A DNA stretch of 64,000 nucleotides from Erysipelotrichaceae bacterium (GTDB lineage: Bacteria; Bacillota_I; Bacilli_A; Erysipelotrichales; Erysipelotrichaceae). The stretch is taken from assembly GCA_017405785.1 (NCBI GenBank), contig JAFQZR010000007.1, forward strand, positions 1 to 64,000. Reading direction: 5' to 3'. Positions 51,400-59,764 of this stretch are shown here, piece by piece (position 1 is the stretch's first letter; every line of letters begins with the position of its first letter). The notes below the pieces were generated by a model. It was given only the letters and a program-made list of their open reading frames with translations. It ran no database searches and was not told the DNA's origin. The position numbers and the translations under genes were made by a program.

Positions 51400-52257
51400 T
51401 TAATATGGTTTCTGGCGGAAGTTTCCTACCACCCTGTGAGTATCCATGATGTTCACAAAGGCCTTAGGATCGATCTTCATTATCAGTTCGGTAAGCTGAT
51501 TCTCTTCATACTTACCGCAGACAGTATACAAGACTTCTCTTGTTTCATGAGTATAGGTTCCTTCACCAGTAAATTTGGTTACGGAGTGACCCAGTGCGGC
51601 AAATACCGCCTTGGTTATCTCATCAGGCTTATCCGTAATGATGATGAAGGTGGTTCTTCTGAAACGGTTATCGTAATGGTCAATTACCTGTGTGGCAACA
51701 TACTGGAAGATGATTGAATACAATGCGGCCTCCCAGTTAAATAACAGACCAGACAATACCAGCAGCAGAGTATTGATCACCATTATCACGTTCCACATTG
51801 ATTTCTGATACTTACGAGACAGATAGATGGCCCAGAAATGGGTTCCGCCGCCGCATCCTCCTGACTCAAGTACCAGACAGTCTGATAAGCCGTTGAGCAG
51901 ACCGCCGAATACGGCTATCAGTAACAGATCATCCGTAATTTCAAATGACGGTATAAAATTGACCAGAGTTGATGTCAGAAAGATATCGATCCGGGATAAC
52001 AGAGTAAATCTTTTTCCCAGGGTCTTATATATGACGATGGTTCCCGGTATGTTAAACAGAATATACAAAACGGTATATGACAGCTTAAACGGCAGATACT
52101 GCCCGGACAGTCTTTCCAACAGTACTGCAGCACCGGAAAAACCGGCTGGTGTCAGACCGCCGGCACGGACAAAGACTCGCAGATTGAAGGCGGCTACCAG
52201 ACCTGACAATACAGCCAGCAGCAGGCTTCGCAAAGTAATCTTATCGTTATTCTCCAT
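51400..52257 (-). CDS. YitT family membrane protein (DUF161/DUF2179)
   Basis: 285 residues. Five membrane helices in the first 190 residues with the YitT features A-F-N-L-R-V-F-V-R-A-G-G-L-T-P-A-G-F-S-G near residue 20 and G-G-C-G-G-G-T-H-F-W near 130; then a C-terminal DUF2179 domain with T-H-E-T-R-E-V-L-Y near 235 and D-P-K-A-F-V-N-I-M-D-T. Function unknown. Starts 2 bp after the ridA stop. Confidence 0.9.
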   Translation of the reverse strand: MENNDKITLRSLLLAVLSGLVAAFNLRVFVRAGGLTPAGFSGAAVLLERLSGQYLPFKLSYTVLYILFNIPGTIVIYKTLGKRFTLLSRIDIFLTSTLVNFIPSFEITDDLLLIAVFGGLLNGLSDCLVLESGGCGGGTHFWAIYLSRKYQKSMWNVIMVINTLLLVLSGLLFNWEAALYSIIFQYVATQVIDHYDNRFRRTTFIIITDKPDEITKAVFAALGHSVTKFTGEGTYTHETREVLYTVCGKYEENQLTELIMKIDPKAFVNIMDTHRVVGNFRQKPY

Positions 52258-52259
52258 TT

Positions 52260-52697
52260 TTAATCACAGCCGGAGCAGCCGTCACAGCTTCCGGAACAGT
52301 TATTCTCATATCTTAAGGTATCAATTACCAGACATTCGATCTCGACCTGAGCACCCTTAGGCAGGGCTGCAACCTGAATGCAGCTTCTGGCCGGATAAGG
52401 TTCTTCAAAGTATTCGGCATATACTTCATTCATGGCAGCGAAATCAGCCATGTCAGTCAGGAAAACCGTTGTCTTGACGACATGGTCAAATCTCAGATGA
52501 GCTTCTTCCAGGATGGTCAGAATGTTCTGGAATACCTGATGAGTCTGCTGGCGGATATCGCCTTCTACCAGATTGCCGGTTTCAGGATCCACAGGGATCT
52601 GTCCTGAAAGATACACGAAATCACCGAGCTTTACTCCCGGTGAATACGGGCCGATGGCCTTAGGTCCCTTTTCGGGCTTGATTGCTTTATTAAACAT
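52260..52697 (-). CDS. ridA: RidA family deaminase with a Cys-rich tail
   Basis: 145 residues. RidA removes reactive enamine/imine intermediates produced by PLP enzymes. Family core: A-I-G-P-Y-S-P-G near residue 14, Y-L-S-G-Q-I-P near 28, V-V-K-T-T-V-F-L-T-D near 72, and the active-site Arg in Y-P-A-R-S near 101 followed by V-E-I-E-C. The family normally ends shortly after that; here a tail N-C-S-G-S-C-D-G-C-S-G-C-D holds four cysteines in 11 residues. Coupled to the 55-residue gene upstream (3 bp) and YitT downstream. Confidence 0.93.
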   Translation of the reverse strand: MFNKAIKPEKGPKAIGPYSPGVKLGDFVYLSGQIPVDPETGNLVEGDIRQQTHQVFQNILTILEEAHLRFDHVVKTTVFLTDMADFAAMNEVYAEYFEEPYPARSCIQVAALPKGAQVEIECLVIDTLRYENNCSGSCDGCSGCD

Positions 52698-52700
52698 ACT

Positions 52701-52868
52701 TTATACCTTGTTCTTTCTGTCTTTTTTCAGACTGTAGTAGTCTGCTTCCTGGTGCAGATGATGTGCCGTGGTACGCAATGACAGCAGATGAAGACCTGCC
52801 CATACAATGGCCACCAGTATCAGTAATATCGTAAATATTGACATGTAGTCATTGGTGTTTTCCAGCAT
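52701..52868 (-). CDS. 55-residue single-helix membrane protein
   Basis: A short gene of 56 codons. It starts M-L-E-N-T-N-D-Y-M, has one membrane helix (S-I-F-T-I-L-L-I-L-V-A-I-V-W-A-G-L), then a His/Tyr-rich basic tail (H-H-L-H-Q-E-A-D-Y-Y) ending in Lys/Arg. AGGGG lies 8 nt before the ATG. It stops 3 bp before ridA, and the ridA ribosome site is in its last codons, which supports real translation. Function unknown. Confidence 0.65.
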   Translation of the reverse strand: MLENTNDYMSIFTILLILVAIVWAGLHLLSLRTTAHHLHQEADYYSLKKDRKNKV

Positions 52869-52922
52869 ATCCCTGCCCCTTTCTTTTTCAGTATTATATC
52901 ATAATTGTTCCGGTCATTCTCA

Positions 52923-53453
52923 TTATTCAACCGGTTTCCACTCGTTTCTTTCCAGAAAATCCGATCCCTTGATAACTTCGTCAGTTGACAGACCCGGATA
53001 TCCCAGCTGTCTTAAGACCTCATAGGTCATTATTGCCACGCAGTTTGACAGATTCAGAGAACGGGCATCAGCCTTCATCGGCAGACGGATACAGGTATCC
53101 AGATGATCTTTCAGAATTGATTTGTCTATTCCCGTTGATTCCCTGCCGAATACCAGATAGATGTCCCCTTCACATTTGGTGAAATCAAACTCACCCGGAG
53201 TCTTATGCCCATAACGGGTAAGGAAGAAGATATTTACCGGATGCTCCGTTTCCATGAAGTCAGTCCAGTTAAGATGTTCCCTGATATCCGTCAGGTCAAC
53301 ATAGTCCATGCCGGCTCTTTTGAGGTGTTTCTCACTTAACACAAAACCATAAGGCTTGATCAGATGAACCACACTGCCGGTGGCCATGGCCGTTCTTATT
53401 ACATTACCGGTGTTAGGCGGTATTTCCGGCTGATAAAGTACCAGATGGATCAT
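52923..53453 (-). CDS. trmL: tRNA (cytidine/uridine-34-2'-O)-methyltransferase TrmL
   Basis: 176 residues. SPOUT methyltransferase for the wobble base of tRNA-Leu in the characterised family. Y-Q-P-E-I-P-P-N-T-G-N near residue 7, F-G-R-E-S-T-G near 107 and R-S-L-N-L-S-N near 147 form the knot and SAM site. It overlaps DUF1461 by 4 bp (ATGA). Confidence 0.95.
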   Translation of the reverse strand: MIHLVLYQPEIPPNTGNVIRTAMATGSVVHLIKPYGFVLSEKHLKRAGMDYVDLTDIREHLNWTDFMETEHPVNIFFLTRYGHKTPGEFDFTKCEGDIYLVFGRESTGIDKSILKDHLDTCIRLPMKADARSLNLSNCVAIMTYEVLRQLGYPGLSTDEVIKGSDFLERNEWKPVE

Positions 53454-54103
53454 GCTTCCAGCCTCCTTAATCTTTTCTTCTCGGTAACGATCATCGTTAC
53501 GGTAAGAGCAACCAGTAAGACAACGATCGCAATGGCACAGTTGCGGAAGTATTCCTCAGGAAGAACGTTGATGATCTCATCTTCACTCGGATAGAAGATC
53601 CAGTTGGTCTTGCCCGGGAAGAACACCTTATGGAACAGCACGAAGAATCTGCTGAAGTTAATGGAACCTAATACTGCCAGCATCACAAACAATGTCAGTG
53701 TGCATACCGCTGCCCAGTAAACGGAGGTATGTCCCTTTACCGTGAAAGGTTTCTTTCCCCTGTCTATCAGTGAGGTGACAATTATGCCAACGGCACCTAT
53801 TGCCAGCACAATGAAATCAATATGGAACAGCTTGCCGACATCTTCAAAATGCCGCTTGCCGCTTTCGGACCATTTCATCTCACCGGTCTTGAACTCACCG
53901 CCGAAAAGACAGAAATCCAGCATGTCATCATAGGCTTCCTTTACCTGTTCTTCAGTATAGCCGCTGTAATTGGCCAGATCATATGCCTTGATATGAGCAT
54001 AATAGAAAGGCCTGAACACTATCGGCAAGGCAATGGATATCGCCATGACAAAAGCCATCCAGCTGATGCATGACAGATAGAACACTGACTTATTCCTGTT
54101 CAT
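53450..54103 (-). CDS. TIGR01906/DUF1461 membrane protein
   Basis: 217 residues, four membrane helices (about 10-33, 97-114, 125-148, 178-202). Characteristic outside segment Y-S-G-Y-T-E-E-Q-V-K-E-A-Y-D-D-M-L-D-F near residue 46 and H-F-E-D-V-G-K-L-F near 85. Conserved in Firmicutes, function unknown. Overlaps rdgB by 14 bp and trmL by 4 bp, so it is translationally coupled on both sides. Confidence 0.88.
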   Translation of the reverse strand: MNRNKSVFYLSCISWMAFVMAISIALPIVFRPFYYAHIKAYDLANYSGYTEEQVKEAYDDMLDFCLFGGEFKTGEMKWSESGKRHFEDVGKLFHIDFIVLAIGAVGIIVTSLIDRGKKPFTVKGHTSVYWAAVCTLTLFVMLAVLGSINFSRFFVLFHKVFFPGKTNWIFYPSEDEIINVLPEEYFRNCAIAIVVLLVALTVTMIVTEKKRLRRLEA

Positions 54104-54686
54104 CTCCGTACTCCTTCTTTAAGAATTCAACCAGCTTTCTGGTAGCCTGGCCTCTGTGAGATATGGCATTCTTTTCATCCGGTGTCAGCTGGGCACTGGT
54201 CATGCCGTATTCAGGAAGCCAGAAGATCGGGTCATAACCAAAACCGTTATGGCCGGCAGGTTCAAAGGCGATCTGCCCTTCCATGATGCCTTCAAAGACA
54301 TGAGGCTCACCGTTATGGTCAATTAACGCAATGTCACAGGTAAACCAGGCAAAGCGGTCTTCACTGCCTTTCAGTCTTTCAATGAGGTTGCGGTTTTTTT
54401 CCGGATAGCCGTATCCTTCCATGTAACGGGCGGAATGAATGCCCGGTTCATTGTTGAGGGCTCTGATGGATAAGCCTGAATCATCCGCAATGGAGATCAT
54501 TGATACATGATCAAAGACACCTCTGGCTTTGATTAAGGCGTTTTCCGCAAAGGTCGTTCCGTCTTCAACCGGTTCAACATAATCAGTGAGTTCACTGGTA
54601 TCATGAACAATGAAACCCAAAGGTTCCAGCATTTCCTTATATTCTCTGACCTTGTTCTTGTTTCCGGTCGCAATCATTATATCCAT
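54090..54686 (-). CDS. rdgB: XTP/dITP diphosphatase (RdgB/HAM1)
   Basis: 198 residues. Clears inosine and xanthosine triphosphates. I-A-T-G-N-K-N-K-V-R-E-Y near residue 4, A-D-D-S-G-L near 68 (metal site), G-F-G-Y-D-P-I-F near 147 and late S-H-R-G-Q-A. AGGAGG precedes the ATG. First gene of rdgB-DUF1461-trmL. Confidence 0.96.
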   Translation of the reverse strand: MDIMIATGNKNKVREYKEMLEPLGFIVHDTSELTDYVEPVEDGTTFAENALIKARGVFDHVSMISIADDSGLSIRALNNEPGIHSARYMEGYGYPEKNRNLIERLKGSEDRFAWFTCDIALIDHNGEPHVFEGIMEGQIAFEPAGHNGFGYDPIFWLPEYGMTSAQLTPDEKNAISHRGQATRKLVEFLKKEYGDEQE

Positions 54687-54740
54687 GTGATCACCCTCCT
54701 GACTAAAGCATTATACACCTCAATACAGTTATTTTACATT

Positions 54741-54779
54741 AAAAAAGAGACTTCCATGTACTTAGTACATTTCCGTCTC
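54741..54779 (-). terminator. Terminator of the infC operon
   Basis: GAGAC/GTCTC outer stem with an inner ATGTAC/GTACAT stem, then T6 on the minus strand, 15 bp after the rplT stop. Confidence 0.85.
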
Positions 54780-54794
54780 ATTTTTATTTTCTTA

Positions 54795-55160
54795 CTAGGC
54801 GTTCTTTTCCAGAGCTTTCTTAGCCTTATCGCAGACTGTAGCGAAAGCCTTTGGATCATGAATGGCCAGTTCTGATAACATCTTTCTGTTGATGTCGATG
54901 TTAGCCAGCTTCAGACCGTGAGTCAGCTGTGAATAGTTGATGTCATTGGTATGGGCTGCAGCGTTGATACGGGCAATCCATAACTTTCTCATTTCACGCT
55001 TTAACTGTCTTCTGTCTCTGTAAGCATACTTTAATGAATGCATTACCTGTTCATGAGCAGTGCGGTATAAGGCATGCTTTGAACCGAAATAGCCCTTGGC
55101 TAACTTTAATGTTCTTCTGTGGCGGTTACGCTTTACTGTTCCGTTTACTGATCTTGGCAT
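54795..55160 (-). CDS. rplT: 50S ribosomal protein L20
   Basis: 121 residues. Typical L20: basic N-terminus with [31 protein letters not shown] and L-W-I-A-R-I-N-A-A. Assembles early on 23S rRNA and in Bacillus represses its own operon through the leader found upstream here. Last gene of infC-rpmI-rplT. Confidence 0.97.
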   Translation of the reverse strand: MPRSVNGTVKRNRHRRTLKLAKGYFGSKHALYRTAHEQVMHSLKYAYRDRRQLKREMRKLWIARINAAAHTNDINYSQLTHGLKLANIDINRKMLSELAIHDPKAFATVCDKAKKALEKNA

Positions 55161-55173
55161 ACTTTACTCCCTC

Positions 55174-55368
55174 CTACACATGAAGCAGCTTCTTGACGCG
55201 CTTGTAATCGCTTGGATGTACAAGGGCCTGCTTTCTTAAATGGACCTTCTGCTTGTGGGTCTTTCTTGGAGCTAAGTGAGAAGTATAAGCATGGCTTCTC
55301 TTCAGTTTTCCTGTGCCTGTGATTTTTACGCGCTTAGCTAATGCACGCTTTGTCTTCATTTTTGGCAT
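55174..55368 (-). CDS. rpmI: 50S ribosomal protein L35
   Basis: 64 residues. [12 protein letters not shown] start and [11 protein letters not shown] and the [10 protein letters not shown] block identify L35. Stands 13 bp before rplT and 19 bp after infC. Confidence 0.97.
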   Translation of the reverse strand: MPKMKTKRALAKRVKITGTGKLKRSHAYTSHLAPRKTHKQKVHLRKQALVHPSDYKRVKKLLHV

Positions 55369-55387
55369 AAATTCAATCTCCTCCGTT

Positions 55388-55912
55388 TTACTTTCTTATC
55401 GGCGATAATACACATGATAAAGTATTGCCTTCGAGATTAGGCTGTTTATCAACTGTAGCAACTTCACTTAATGCGTTAATAAAGTTGTCCATGACTTTCT
55501 TGCCAACATCCTGTCTGGTCATCATTCTGCCTCTGAAACGCATGTCGATCTTTACCTTGTTACCTTCAGCGATCCACTTTGTGACCTGTTTTACCTTGGT
55601 CTCAAAGTCACCGATGTCGATGACAGGTGAAAGACGCAGTGCCTTTACTTCTGTAACTTTCTGGTTGCGTTTGGCCTCCTTGGCCTTCTTCTGCTGCTCG
55701 AAACGGTACTTGCCGTAGTCGAGGATCTTGCAGACAGGCGGCTGAGCCTGCGGTGCAACACAGACCAGATCCAGATCGTAGCTGTAAGCTTTTTCCTGGG
55801 CATCTCTGCTGGACATCTTTCCTAATGACTCACCTGTAGGTGAAATAACCAGAACTTCTTTGAAGCGAATGCTTTCGTTGACTAAATCGTCAGGTTGATT
55901 TTTCTTTGCTAT
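55388..55912 (-). CDS. infC: Translation initiation factor IF-3, starting at AUA
   Basis: 174 residues from an ATA at 55912; the first ATG in frame, at 55816, would cut off the conserved N-domain start. The residues before that ATG ([14 protein letters not shown] and G-E-S-L-G) are clearly IF-3. AGGAGG is 9 nt before the ATA. infC genes are known for AUU-type starts that let IF-3 limit its own synthesis. C-terminal domain includes K-A-L-R-L-S-P-V-I and the basic M-R-F-R-G-R-M. First gene of the operon, under the L20 leader. Confidence 0.93.
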   Translation of the reverse strand: MAKKNQPDDLVNESIRFKEVLVISPTGESLGKMSSRDAQEKAYSYDLDLVCVAPQAQPPVCKILDYGKYRFEQQKKAKEAKRNQKVTEVKALRLSPVIDIGDFETKVKQVTKWIAEGNKVKIDMRFRGRMMTRQDVGKKVMDNFINALSEVATVDKQPNLEGNTLSCVLSPIRK

Positions 55913-55930
55913 GTTACATTACCTCCTACA

Positions 55931-56048
55931 AAAGAAAAGTGGGTTTGCACCCACTAAACAATCATCACAATTGATCGTAGCGTTTACCTATGTCCGTGAG
56001 GTCATCAGGTGAGAAGGGGTGCTTCTTCTTTCCACAATTTCTTTTTGC
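55931..56048 (-). promoter_or_regulatory. L20-type ribosomal leader of infC-rpmI-rplT
   Basis: Minus-strand leader with GAAGCACCCCUUCUCACCUGAU, split here as GAAGCACCCC then UUCUCACC, characteristic of Firmicute infC leaders, and a terminator AGUGGGU/ACCCACU (55938-55955) followed by UUUUCUUUU. The early GCACCC can pair with GGGUGC in the terminator arm, giving the alternative fold expected for L20 control. Confidence 0.82.
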
Positions 56049-56054
56049 TAGATT

Positions 56055-56083
56055 ATATTATCATATAGTTTCAAACCGTGCAA
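56055..56083 (-). promoter_or_regulatory. infC operon promoter
   Basis: TTGCAC, 17 bp, TAATAT on the minus strand. Confidence 0.75.
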
Positions 56084-56113
56084 CAGTTTTTCGCCATATA
56101 ATATAAGACTTTT

Positions 56114-58513
56114 TTAATTGGCTACGATGTTCAGCAGCTTGTTTTTGACGAAGATGATCTTTCTGATCGTCTTGCCTTCCAGCTGAGCCTTAACGGTATC
56201 TAATGCCATGGCTTCATCCTGGATATCTTCCTGACTGCAGTCCTTGGCAGCACCGATACGTCCTCTGATCTTGCCGTTGACCTGGATGACGATCTCAACG
56301 TCATTCTTGACCAGCTTGGCCGGATCATATTCTGGCCACTTGGCATAGGCGATGGTATCTTCACCTGTATACCGGTGATAGATCTCCTCGCACATGTGCG
56401 GAGCATATGGGCTTAACAGCTTGATGAAGTTGATCATCATGTCTCTGTTGACCTTTTCAACTCTGTAGCACTCGTTGATGAAGATCATCATCTGAGAGAT
56501 GGCGGTATTGAAGTTCAGAGTATCAATGTCTTCCGTAACCTTCTTGACTGTATAGTTATAGACATAGTCCAGTTCAGGGGTCGGATCATCGGTGATCTTC
56601 CCTTCACTCTCCATGGCCAGTCTCCAGACTCTTTCGATCCATCTTCTGGCACCTTCAACGCCCTGCTCGCTCCAAGGCTTGCTGGCTTCTAATGGACCCA
56701 TGAACATTTCATAGATTCTTAATGTATCGGCACCGTAATTCTTGACGATGACGTTAGGATCAACGATGTATTCAGGATATCTCTTGCCCATCTTGATGCC
56801 GTTACCGCCCAGGATCATCCCCTGGTGAACCAGTTTATGGAACGGTTCCTTGATTGGAACAATTCCCTTGTCATACAGATAGTTATTCCACATTCTGCTG
56901 TATAACAGATGTCCTACCGCATGCTCAGGTCCGCCAACATACAGGTCGACCGGCAGCCAGTGTTCCATCAGCTTTCTGTCAGCGATCTCATTGTCATTAT
57001 GCGGATCGATGTATCTTAAGAAGTACCAGCTGCTTCCGGCTGAACCAGGCATCGTACTGGTTTCCCTCTTACCCTTTCTGCCATCAATTTCAACATTGAC
57101 CCAGTCAGTGGCCTTATCCAGCGGTGAAGCACCGCCTACAGGCTTGTAGTCATCCAGTTCAGGCAGTACTAACGGCAACTGTTCCAATGGTAAGGAGATC
57201 ATGTCTCCGTCTTCCATGTGAACTACCGGAATAGGCTCACCCCAGTATCTCTGTCTGGCAAAAATCCATTCACGGATACGGTAGTTGACCTTCTTTTCAC
57301 CAATGCCTCTTTCCGTCAGCCATTCTATCATCTTATTGATGGCATCTTCCTTGTTTAATCCGTTCAGGAAATCACTGTTAATGTGTAAGCCATCCTCAAC
57401 GTGGGCTGCCTGGGAAATGTCTCCCCCTTCCAGTACCGGAATGATCTCCAGTCCGAACTTTTTGGCGAATTCATAGTCTCTTTCATCATGAGCCGGAACA
57501 GCCATGATGGCACCGGTTCCGTAGGAAGCCAGTACATAGTCAGAGATCCAGATAGGGATCTTCTTATTGTTAACAGGATTTATGGCATAGGCTCCGGTAA
57601 AGACACCGGTCTTATCCTTGTTCAGTTCCGTACGTTCCAGATCGCTCTTGGTCGATACAGCCTTCTTATATGCCTCAACTGCTTCTTTCTGTTCAGGTGT
57701 TGTGATCTTATCTACTAAAACATGCTCAGGAGCGAAGACACAGTAGGTTGCACCGAATAAGGTATCGGCACGGGTGGTGAAGACCGTAAAGGTCTCAACA
57801 TGACCGTCGATCGCAAACTTTACATGAGCGCCATATGATCTGCCGATCCAGTTACGCTGCATTTCCTTGGTGCTTTCCGGCCAGTCGATCTCTTCCAGAC
57901 CTTCCAGCAGTCTGTCAGCGTACTTGACGATGTCGATGACCCACTGCTTCATGTTCTTTCTGACGACCGGATAGCCGCCTCTTTCACTCTTGCCGTCGAT
58001 TACTTCGTCATTGGCCAGAACGGTTCCCAGTTCCTCACACCAGTTAACAGGCATTTCAACGCATTTAGCTAAACCATCTTCGAATAACAGTTTGAAGATG
58101 TACTGGGTCCACTTATAGTAGGAAGGATCGCATGTTGATAATTCCCTGTCCCAGTCATAGGAGAAACCCAGGTTAAAGAGCTGATTCTTGAAGAATTCAA
58201 TATTGGCCTTGGTGAAAGTTTCCGGGTGGTTGCCGGTACTGATCGCATACTGTTCTGCCGGTAAGCCAAAGGAGTCAAATCCCATCGGATGTAGGACATT
58301 GAAGCCCTCCATTCTCTTCTTACGGGATACTACGTCAGTTGCCGTATAGCCTTCCGGATGTCCGACATGCAGGCCGGCACCGCTTGGATACGGGAACATG
58401 TCCAGTGCATAGAATTTAGGCTTGGAAAAATCCCAGGCATCAGTCTTGAATGTTTTGTTTTCTGCCCAGTATTTCTGCCATTTCTTTTCTGTAACTTCAT
58501 GATTGTAACTCAT
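56114..58513 (-). CDS. leuS: Leucyl-tRNA synthetase
   Basis: 799 residues. Class I enzyme: [15 protein letters not shown] near residue 40 (HIGH), editing domain with [10 protein letters not shown] near 244 and the D-E-R-D-Y-E-F-A loop near 340, W-Y-F-L-R-Y near 500, catalytic loop I-K-M-G-K-R near 575 in place of K-M-S-K-S, and anticodon domain. The K-M-G-K-R form occurs in some Firmicute LeuRS as far as I recall. Controlled by a T-box with a CUC specifier. Confidence 0.96.
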   Translation of the reverse strand: MSYNHEVTEKKWQKYWAENKTFKTDAWDFSKPKFYALDMFPYPSGAGLHVGHPEGYTATDVVSRKKRMEGFNVLHPMGFDSFGLPAEQYAISTGNHPETFTKANIEFFKNQLFNLGFSYDWDRELSTCDPSYYKWTQYIFKLLFEDGLAKCVEMPVNWCEELGTVLANDEVIDGKSERGGYPVVRKNMKQWVIDIVKYADRLLEGLEEIDWPESTKEMQRNWIGRSYGAHVKFAIDGHVETFTVFTTRADTLFGATYCVFAPEHVLVDKITTPEQKEAVEAYKKAVSTKSDLERTELNKDKTGVFTGAYAINPVNNKKIPIWISDYVLASYGTGAIMAVPAHDERDYEFAKKFGLEIIPVLEGGDISQAAHVEDGLHINSDFLNGLNKEDAINKMIEWLTERGIGEKKVNYRIREWIFARQRYWGEPIPVVHMEDGDMISLPLEQLPLVLPELDDYKPVGGASPLDKATDWVNVEIDGRKGKRETSTMPGSAGSSWYFLRYIDPHNDNEIADRKLMEHWLPVDLYVGGPEHAVGHLLYSRMWNNYLYDKGIVPIKEPFHKLVHQGMILGGNGIKMGKRYPEYIVDPNVIVKNYGADTLRIYEMFMGPLEASKPWSEQGVEGARRWIERVWRLAMESEGKITDDPTPELDYVYNYTVKKVTEDIDTLNFNTAISQMMIFINECYRVEKVNRDMMINFIKLLSPYAPHMCEEIYHRYTGEDTIAYAKWPEYDPAKLVKNDVEIVIQVNGKIRGRIGAAKDCSQEDIQDEAMALDTVKAQLEGKTIRKIIFVKNKLLNIVAN

Positions 58514-58527
58514 ATACCTTCCTCCTG

Positions 58528-58728
58528 CGCCAAAAATAAAAGGCGCTACTCTAAGGACGCCTCAGCGCGGTACCACCTTAGTTCATGCGATTGCATGCCC
58601 TCATTTCAGCCTTAACGCGGCCATTACGTTCTGCTCCCGGGTGAGTTCAGATGACAGTGTACCGGTTTCCATCAGCCACCGGCTTTCTATGGAGCACTGC
58701 TTCACTTACTATTCCGTTCTCCGCATAC
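58528..58728 (-). promoter_or_regulatory. T-box leader of leuS
   Basis: Minus-strand leader with a CUC (Leu) specifier at 58645-58643 in GAACUCACC, the T-box sequence AAGGUGGUACCGCG (58566-58581) and a terminator AGGCG/CGCCU (58541-58562) with UUUUAUUUUU. Confidence 0.92.
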
Positions 58729-58732
58729 ATAA

Positions 58733-58761
58733 ATATTACAATCTATGCCCTTTCAAGTCAA
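58733..58761 (-). promoter_or_regulatory. leuS promoter
   Basis: TTGACT, 17 bp, TAATAT on the minus strand. Its -35 touches the -35 of the divergent radical SAM gene. Confidence 0.8.
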
Positions 58762-58789
58762 TTGCATCCCCATCTTTCTATGATAAAAT
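58762..58789 (+). promoter_or_regulatory. Promoter of the radical SAM gene, 6 nt before the ATG
   Basis: TTGCAT, 16 bp, TAAAAT with TGA before the -10. The -10 ends 6 nt before the start codon. Confidence 0.7.
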
Positions 58790-58795
58790 ACAGTT

Positions 58796-59743
58796 ATGAA
58801 TAACCCTTATCCGTACACAGAAGACAACAAGCGCTATCAGACCTGGAATTACTATACCAAGTCTCATTACGGCTCCAGACTTTATAAAGTACCGCTGGAC
58901 GGGGGTTTTACCTGCCCTAACCGTGACGGCAAGGTCAGTACCGGCGGGTGTGTTTTCTGCAGCGGCGGATCTAACAGCTTTCCGGACATTTCCAGTTCCG
59001 ACATTTATCAGCAATACAAAGAGAGAAGAAAGGTCTTTACCAGAAAGTGGCCTGAAGGAAAACCTTTAGCCTATTTCCAGTCCTATACCAACACCTATGG
59101 ACCGCTGGAAAGACTGAAAGAACTCTATCAGCCATTCATCGATGATCCGGAAATCGCCGGTCTGGTCATTGCGACCCGCAGTGACTGTCTGAGTGATGAG
59201 GTAATTGAATACCTGCAGTCTCTGACAAAGATCAAGGATATCTGGCTGGAACTGGGCTTGCAGAGCATCCATGATGTGACTTTACGGGAAATGAACCGCG
59301 GTCATGATTACAGAAACTTCCTGGATGCCATCGACAGATTAAAAAACACTGATATCAAGATCAGTGTTCACATAATCGACGGCTGGCCAAATGAAACCGA
59401 GGAAATGATGATGGAGACAGCCAAGGCAGTAGGCAGACTTCCTGTTCATGCCGTAAAGATTCACATGCTGCATGTGCTTAAAAACACTGCCTTGGGTACA
59501 ATGTATGAAATACGGCCTTTCCCTTTACTGAGTAAACGGGAATATACCGAACTGGTGGCCAGACAGCTGACATATCTCAATCCGGAAATGGTCATTGAAA
59601 GAATTACCGGTGACGGTCTGCCTGATCAGCTGATTGCTCCGTTATGGACCGTCAAGAAGATAAGCGTCATCAATGACATTGACAAAGCCATGGTCAGATT
59701 TGATTTATGGCAGGGCAAAAACTATGAACCTCCTGAGGACTGA
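58796..59743 (+). CDS. TIGR01212-family radical SAM protein (YhcC-like)
   Basis: 315 residues. Starts with R-Y-Q-T-W-N-Y-Y-T-K-S-H-Y-G-S-R and K-V-P-L-D-G-G-F-T-C-P-N-R-D-G, then G-G-C-V-F-C: the C-x12-C-x2-C-type cluster ligands of the family. L-E-L-G-L-Q-S near residue 151 and G-W-P-N-E-T near 200 follow. Biochemical role unsettled. No Shine-Dalgarno; the promoter spacing suggests a leaderless mRNA. Monocistronic. Confidence 0.93.
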   Translation: MNNPYPYTEDNKRYQTWNYYTKSHYGSRLYKVPLDGGFTCPNRDGKVSTGGCVFCSGGSNSFPDISSSDIYQQYKERRKVFTRKWPEGKPLAYFQSYTNTYGPLERLKELYQPFIDDPEIAGLVIATRSDCLSDEVIEYLQSLTKIKDIWLELGLQSIHDVTLREMNRGHDYRNFLDAIDRLKNTDIKISVHIIDGWPNETEEMMMETAKAVGRLPVHAVKIHMLHVLKNTALGTMYEIRPFPLLSKREYTELVARQLTYLNPEMVIERITGDGLPDQLIAPLWTVKKISVINDIDKAMVRFDLWQGKNYEPPED

Positions 59744-59758
59744 CCCAGGAGGTTTTTT
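59727..59758 (+). terminator. Terminator of the radical SAM gene
   Basis: AACCTCCTG, 10-nt loop, CAGGAGGTT and T6; the stop codon is in the loop. Confidence 0.88.
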
Positions 59759-59764
59759 AGTTTA

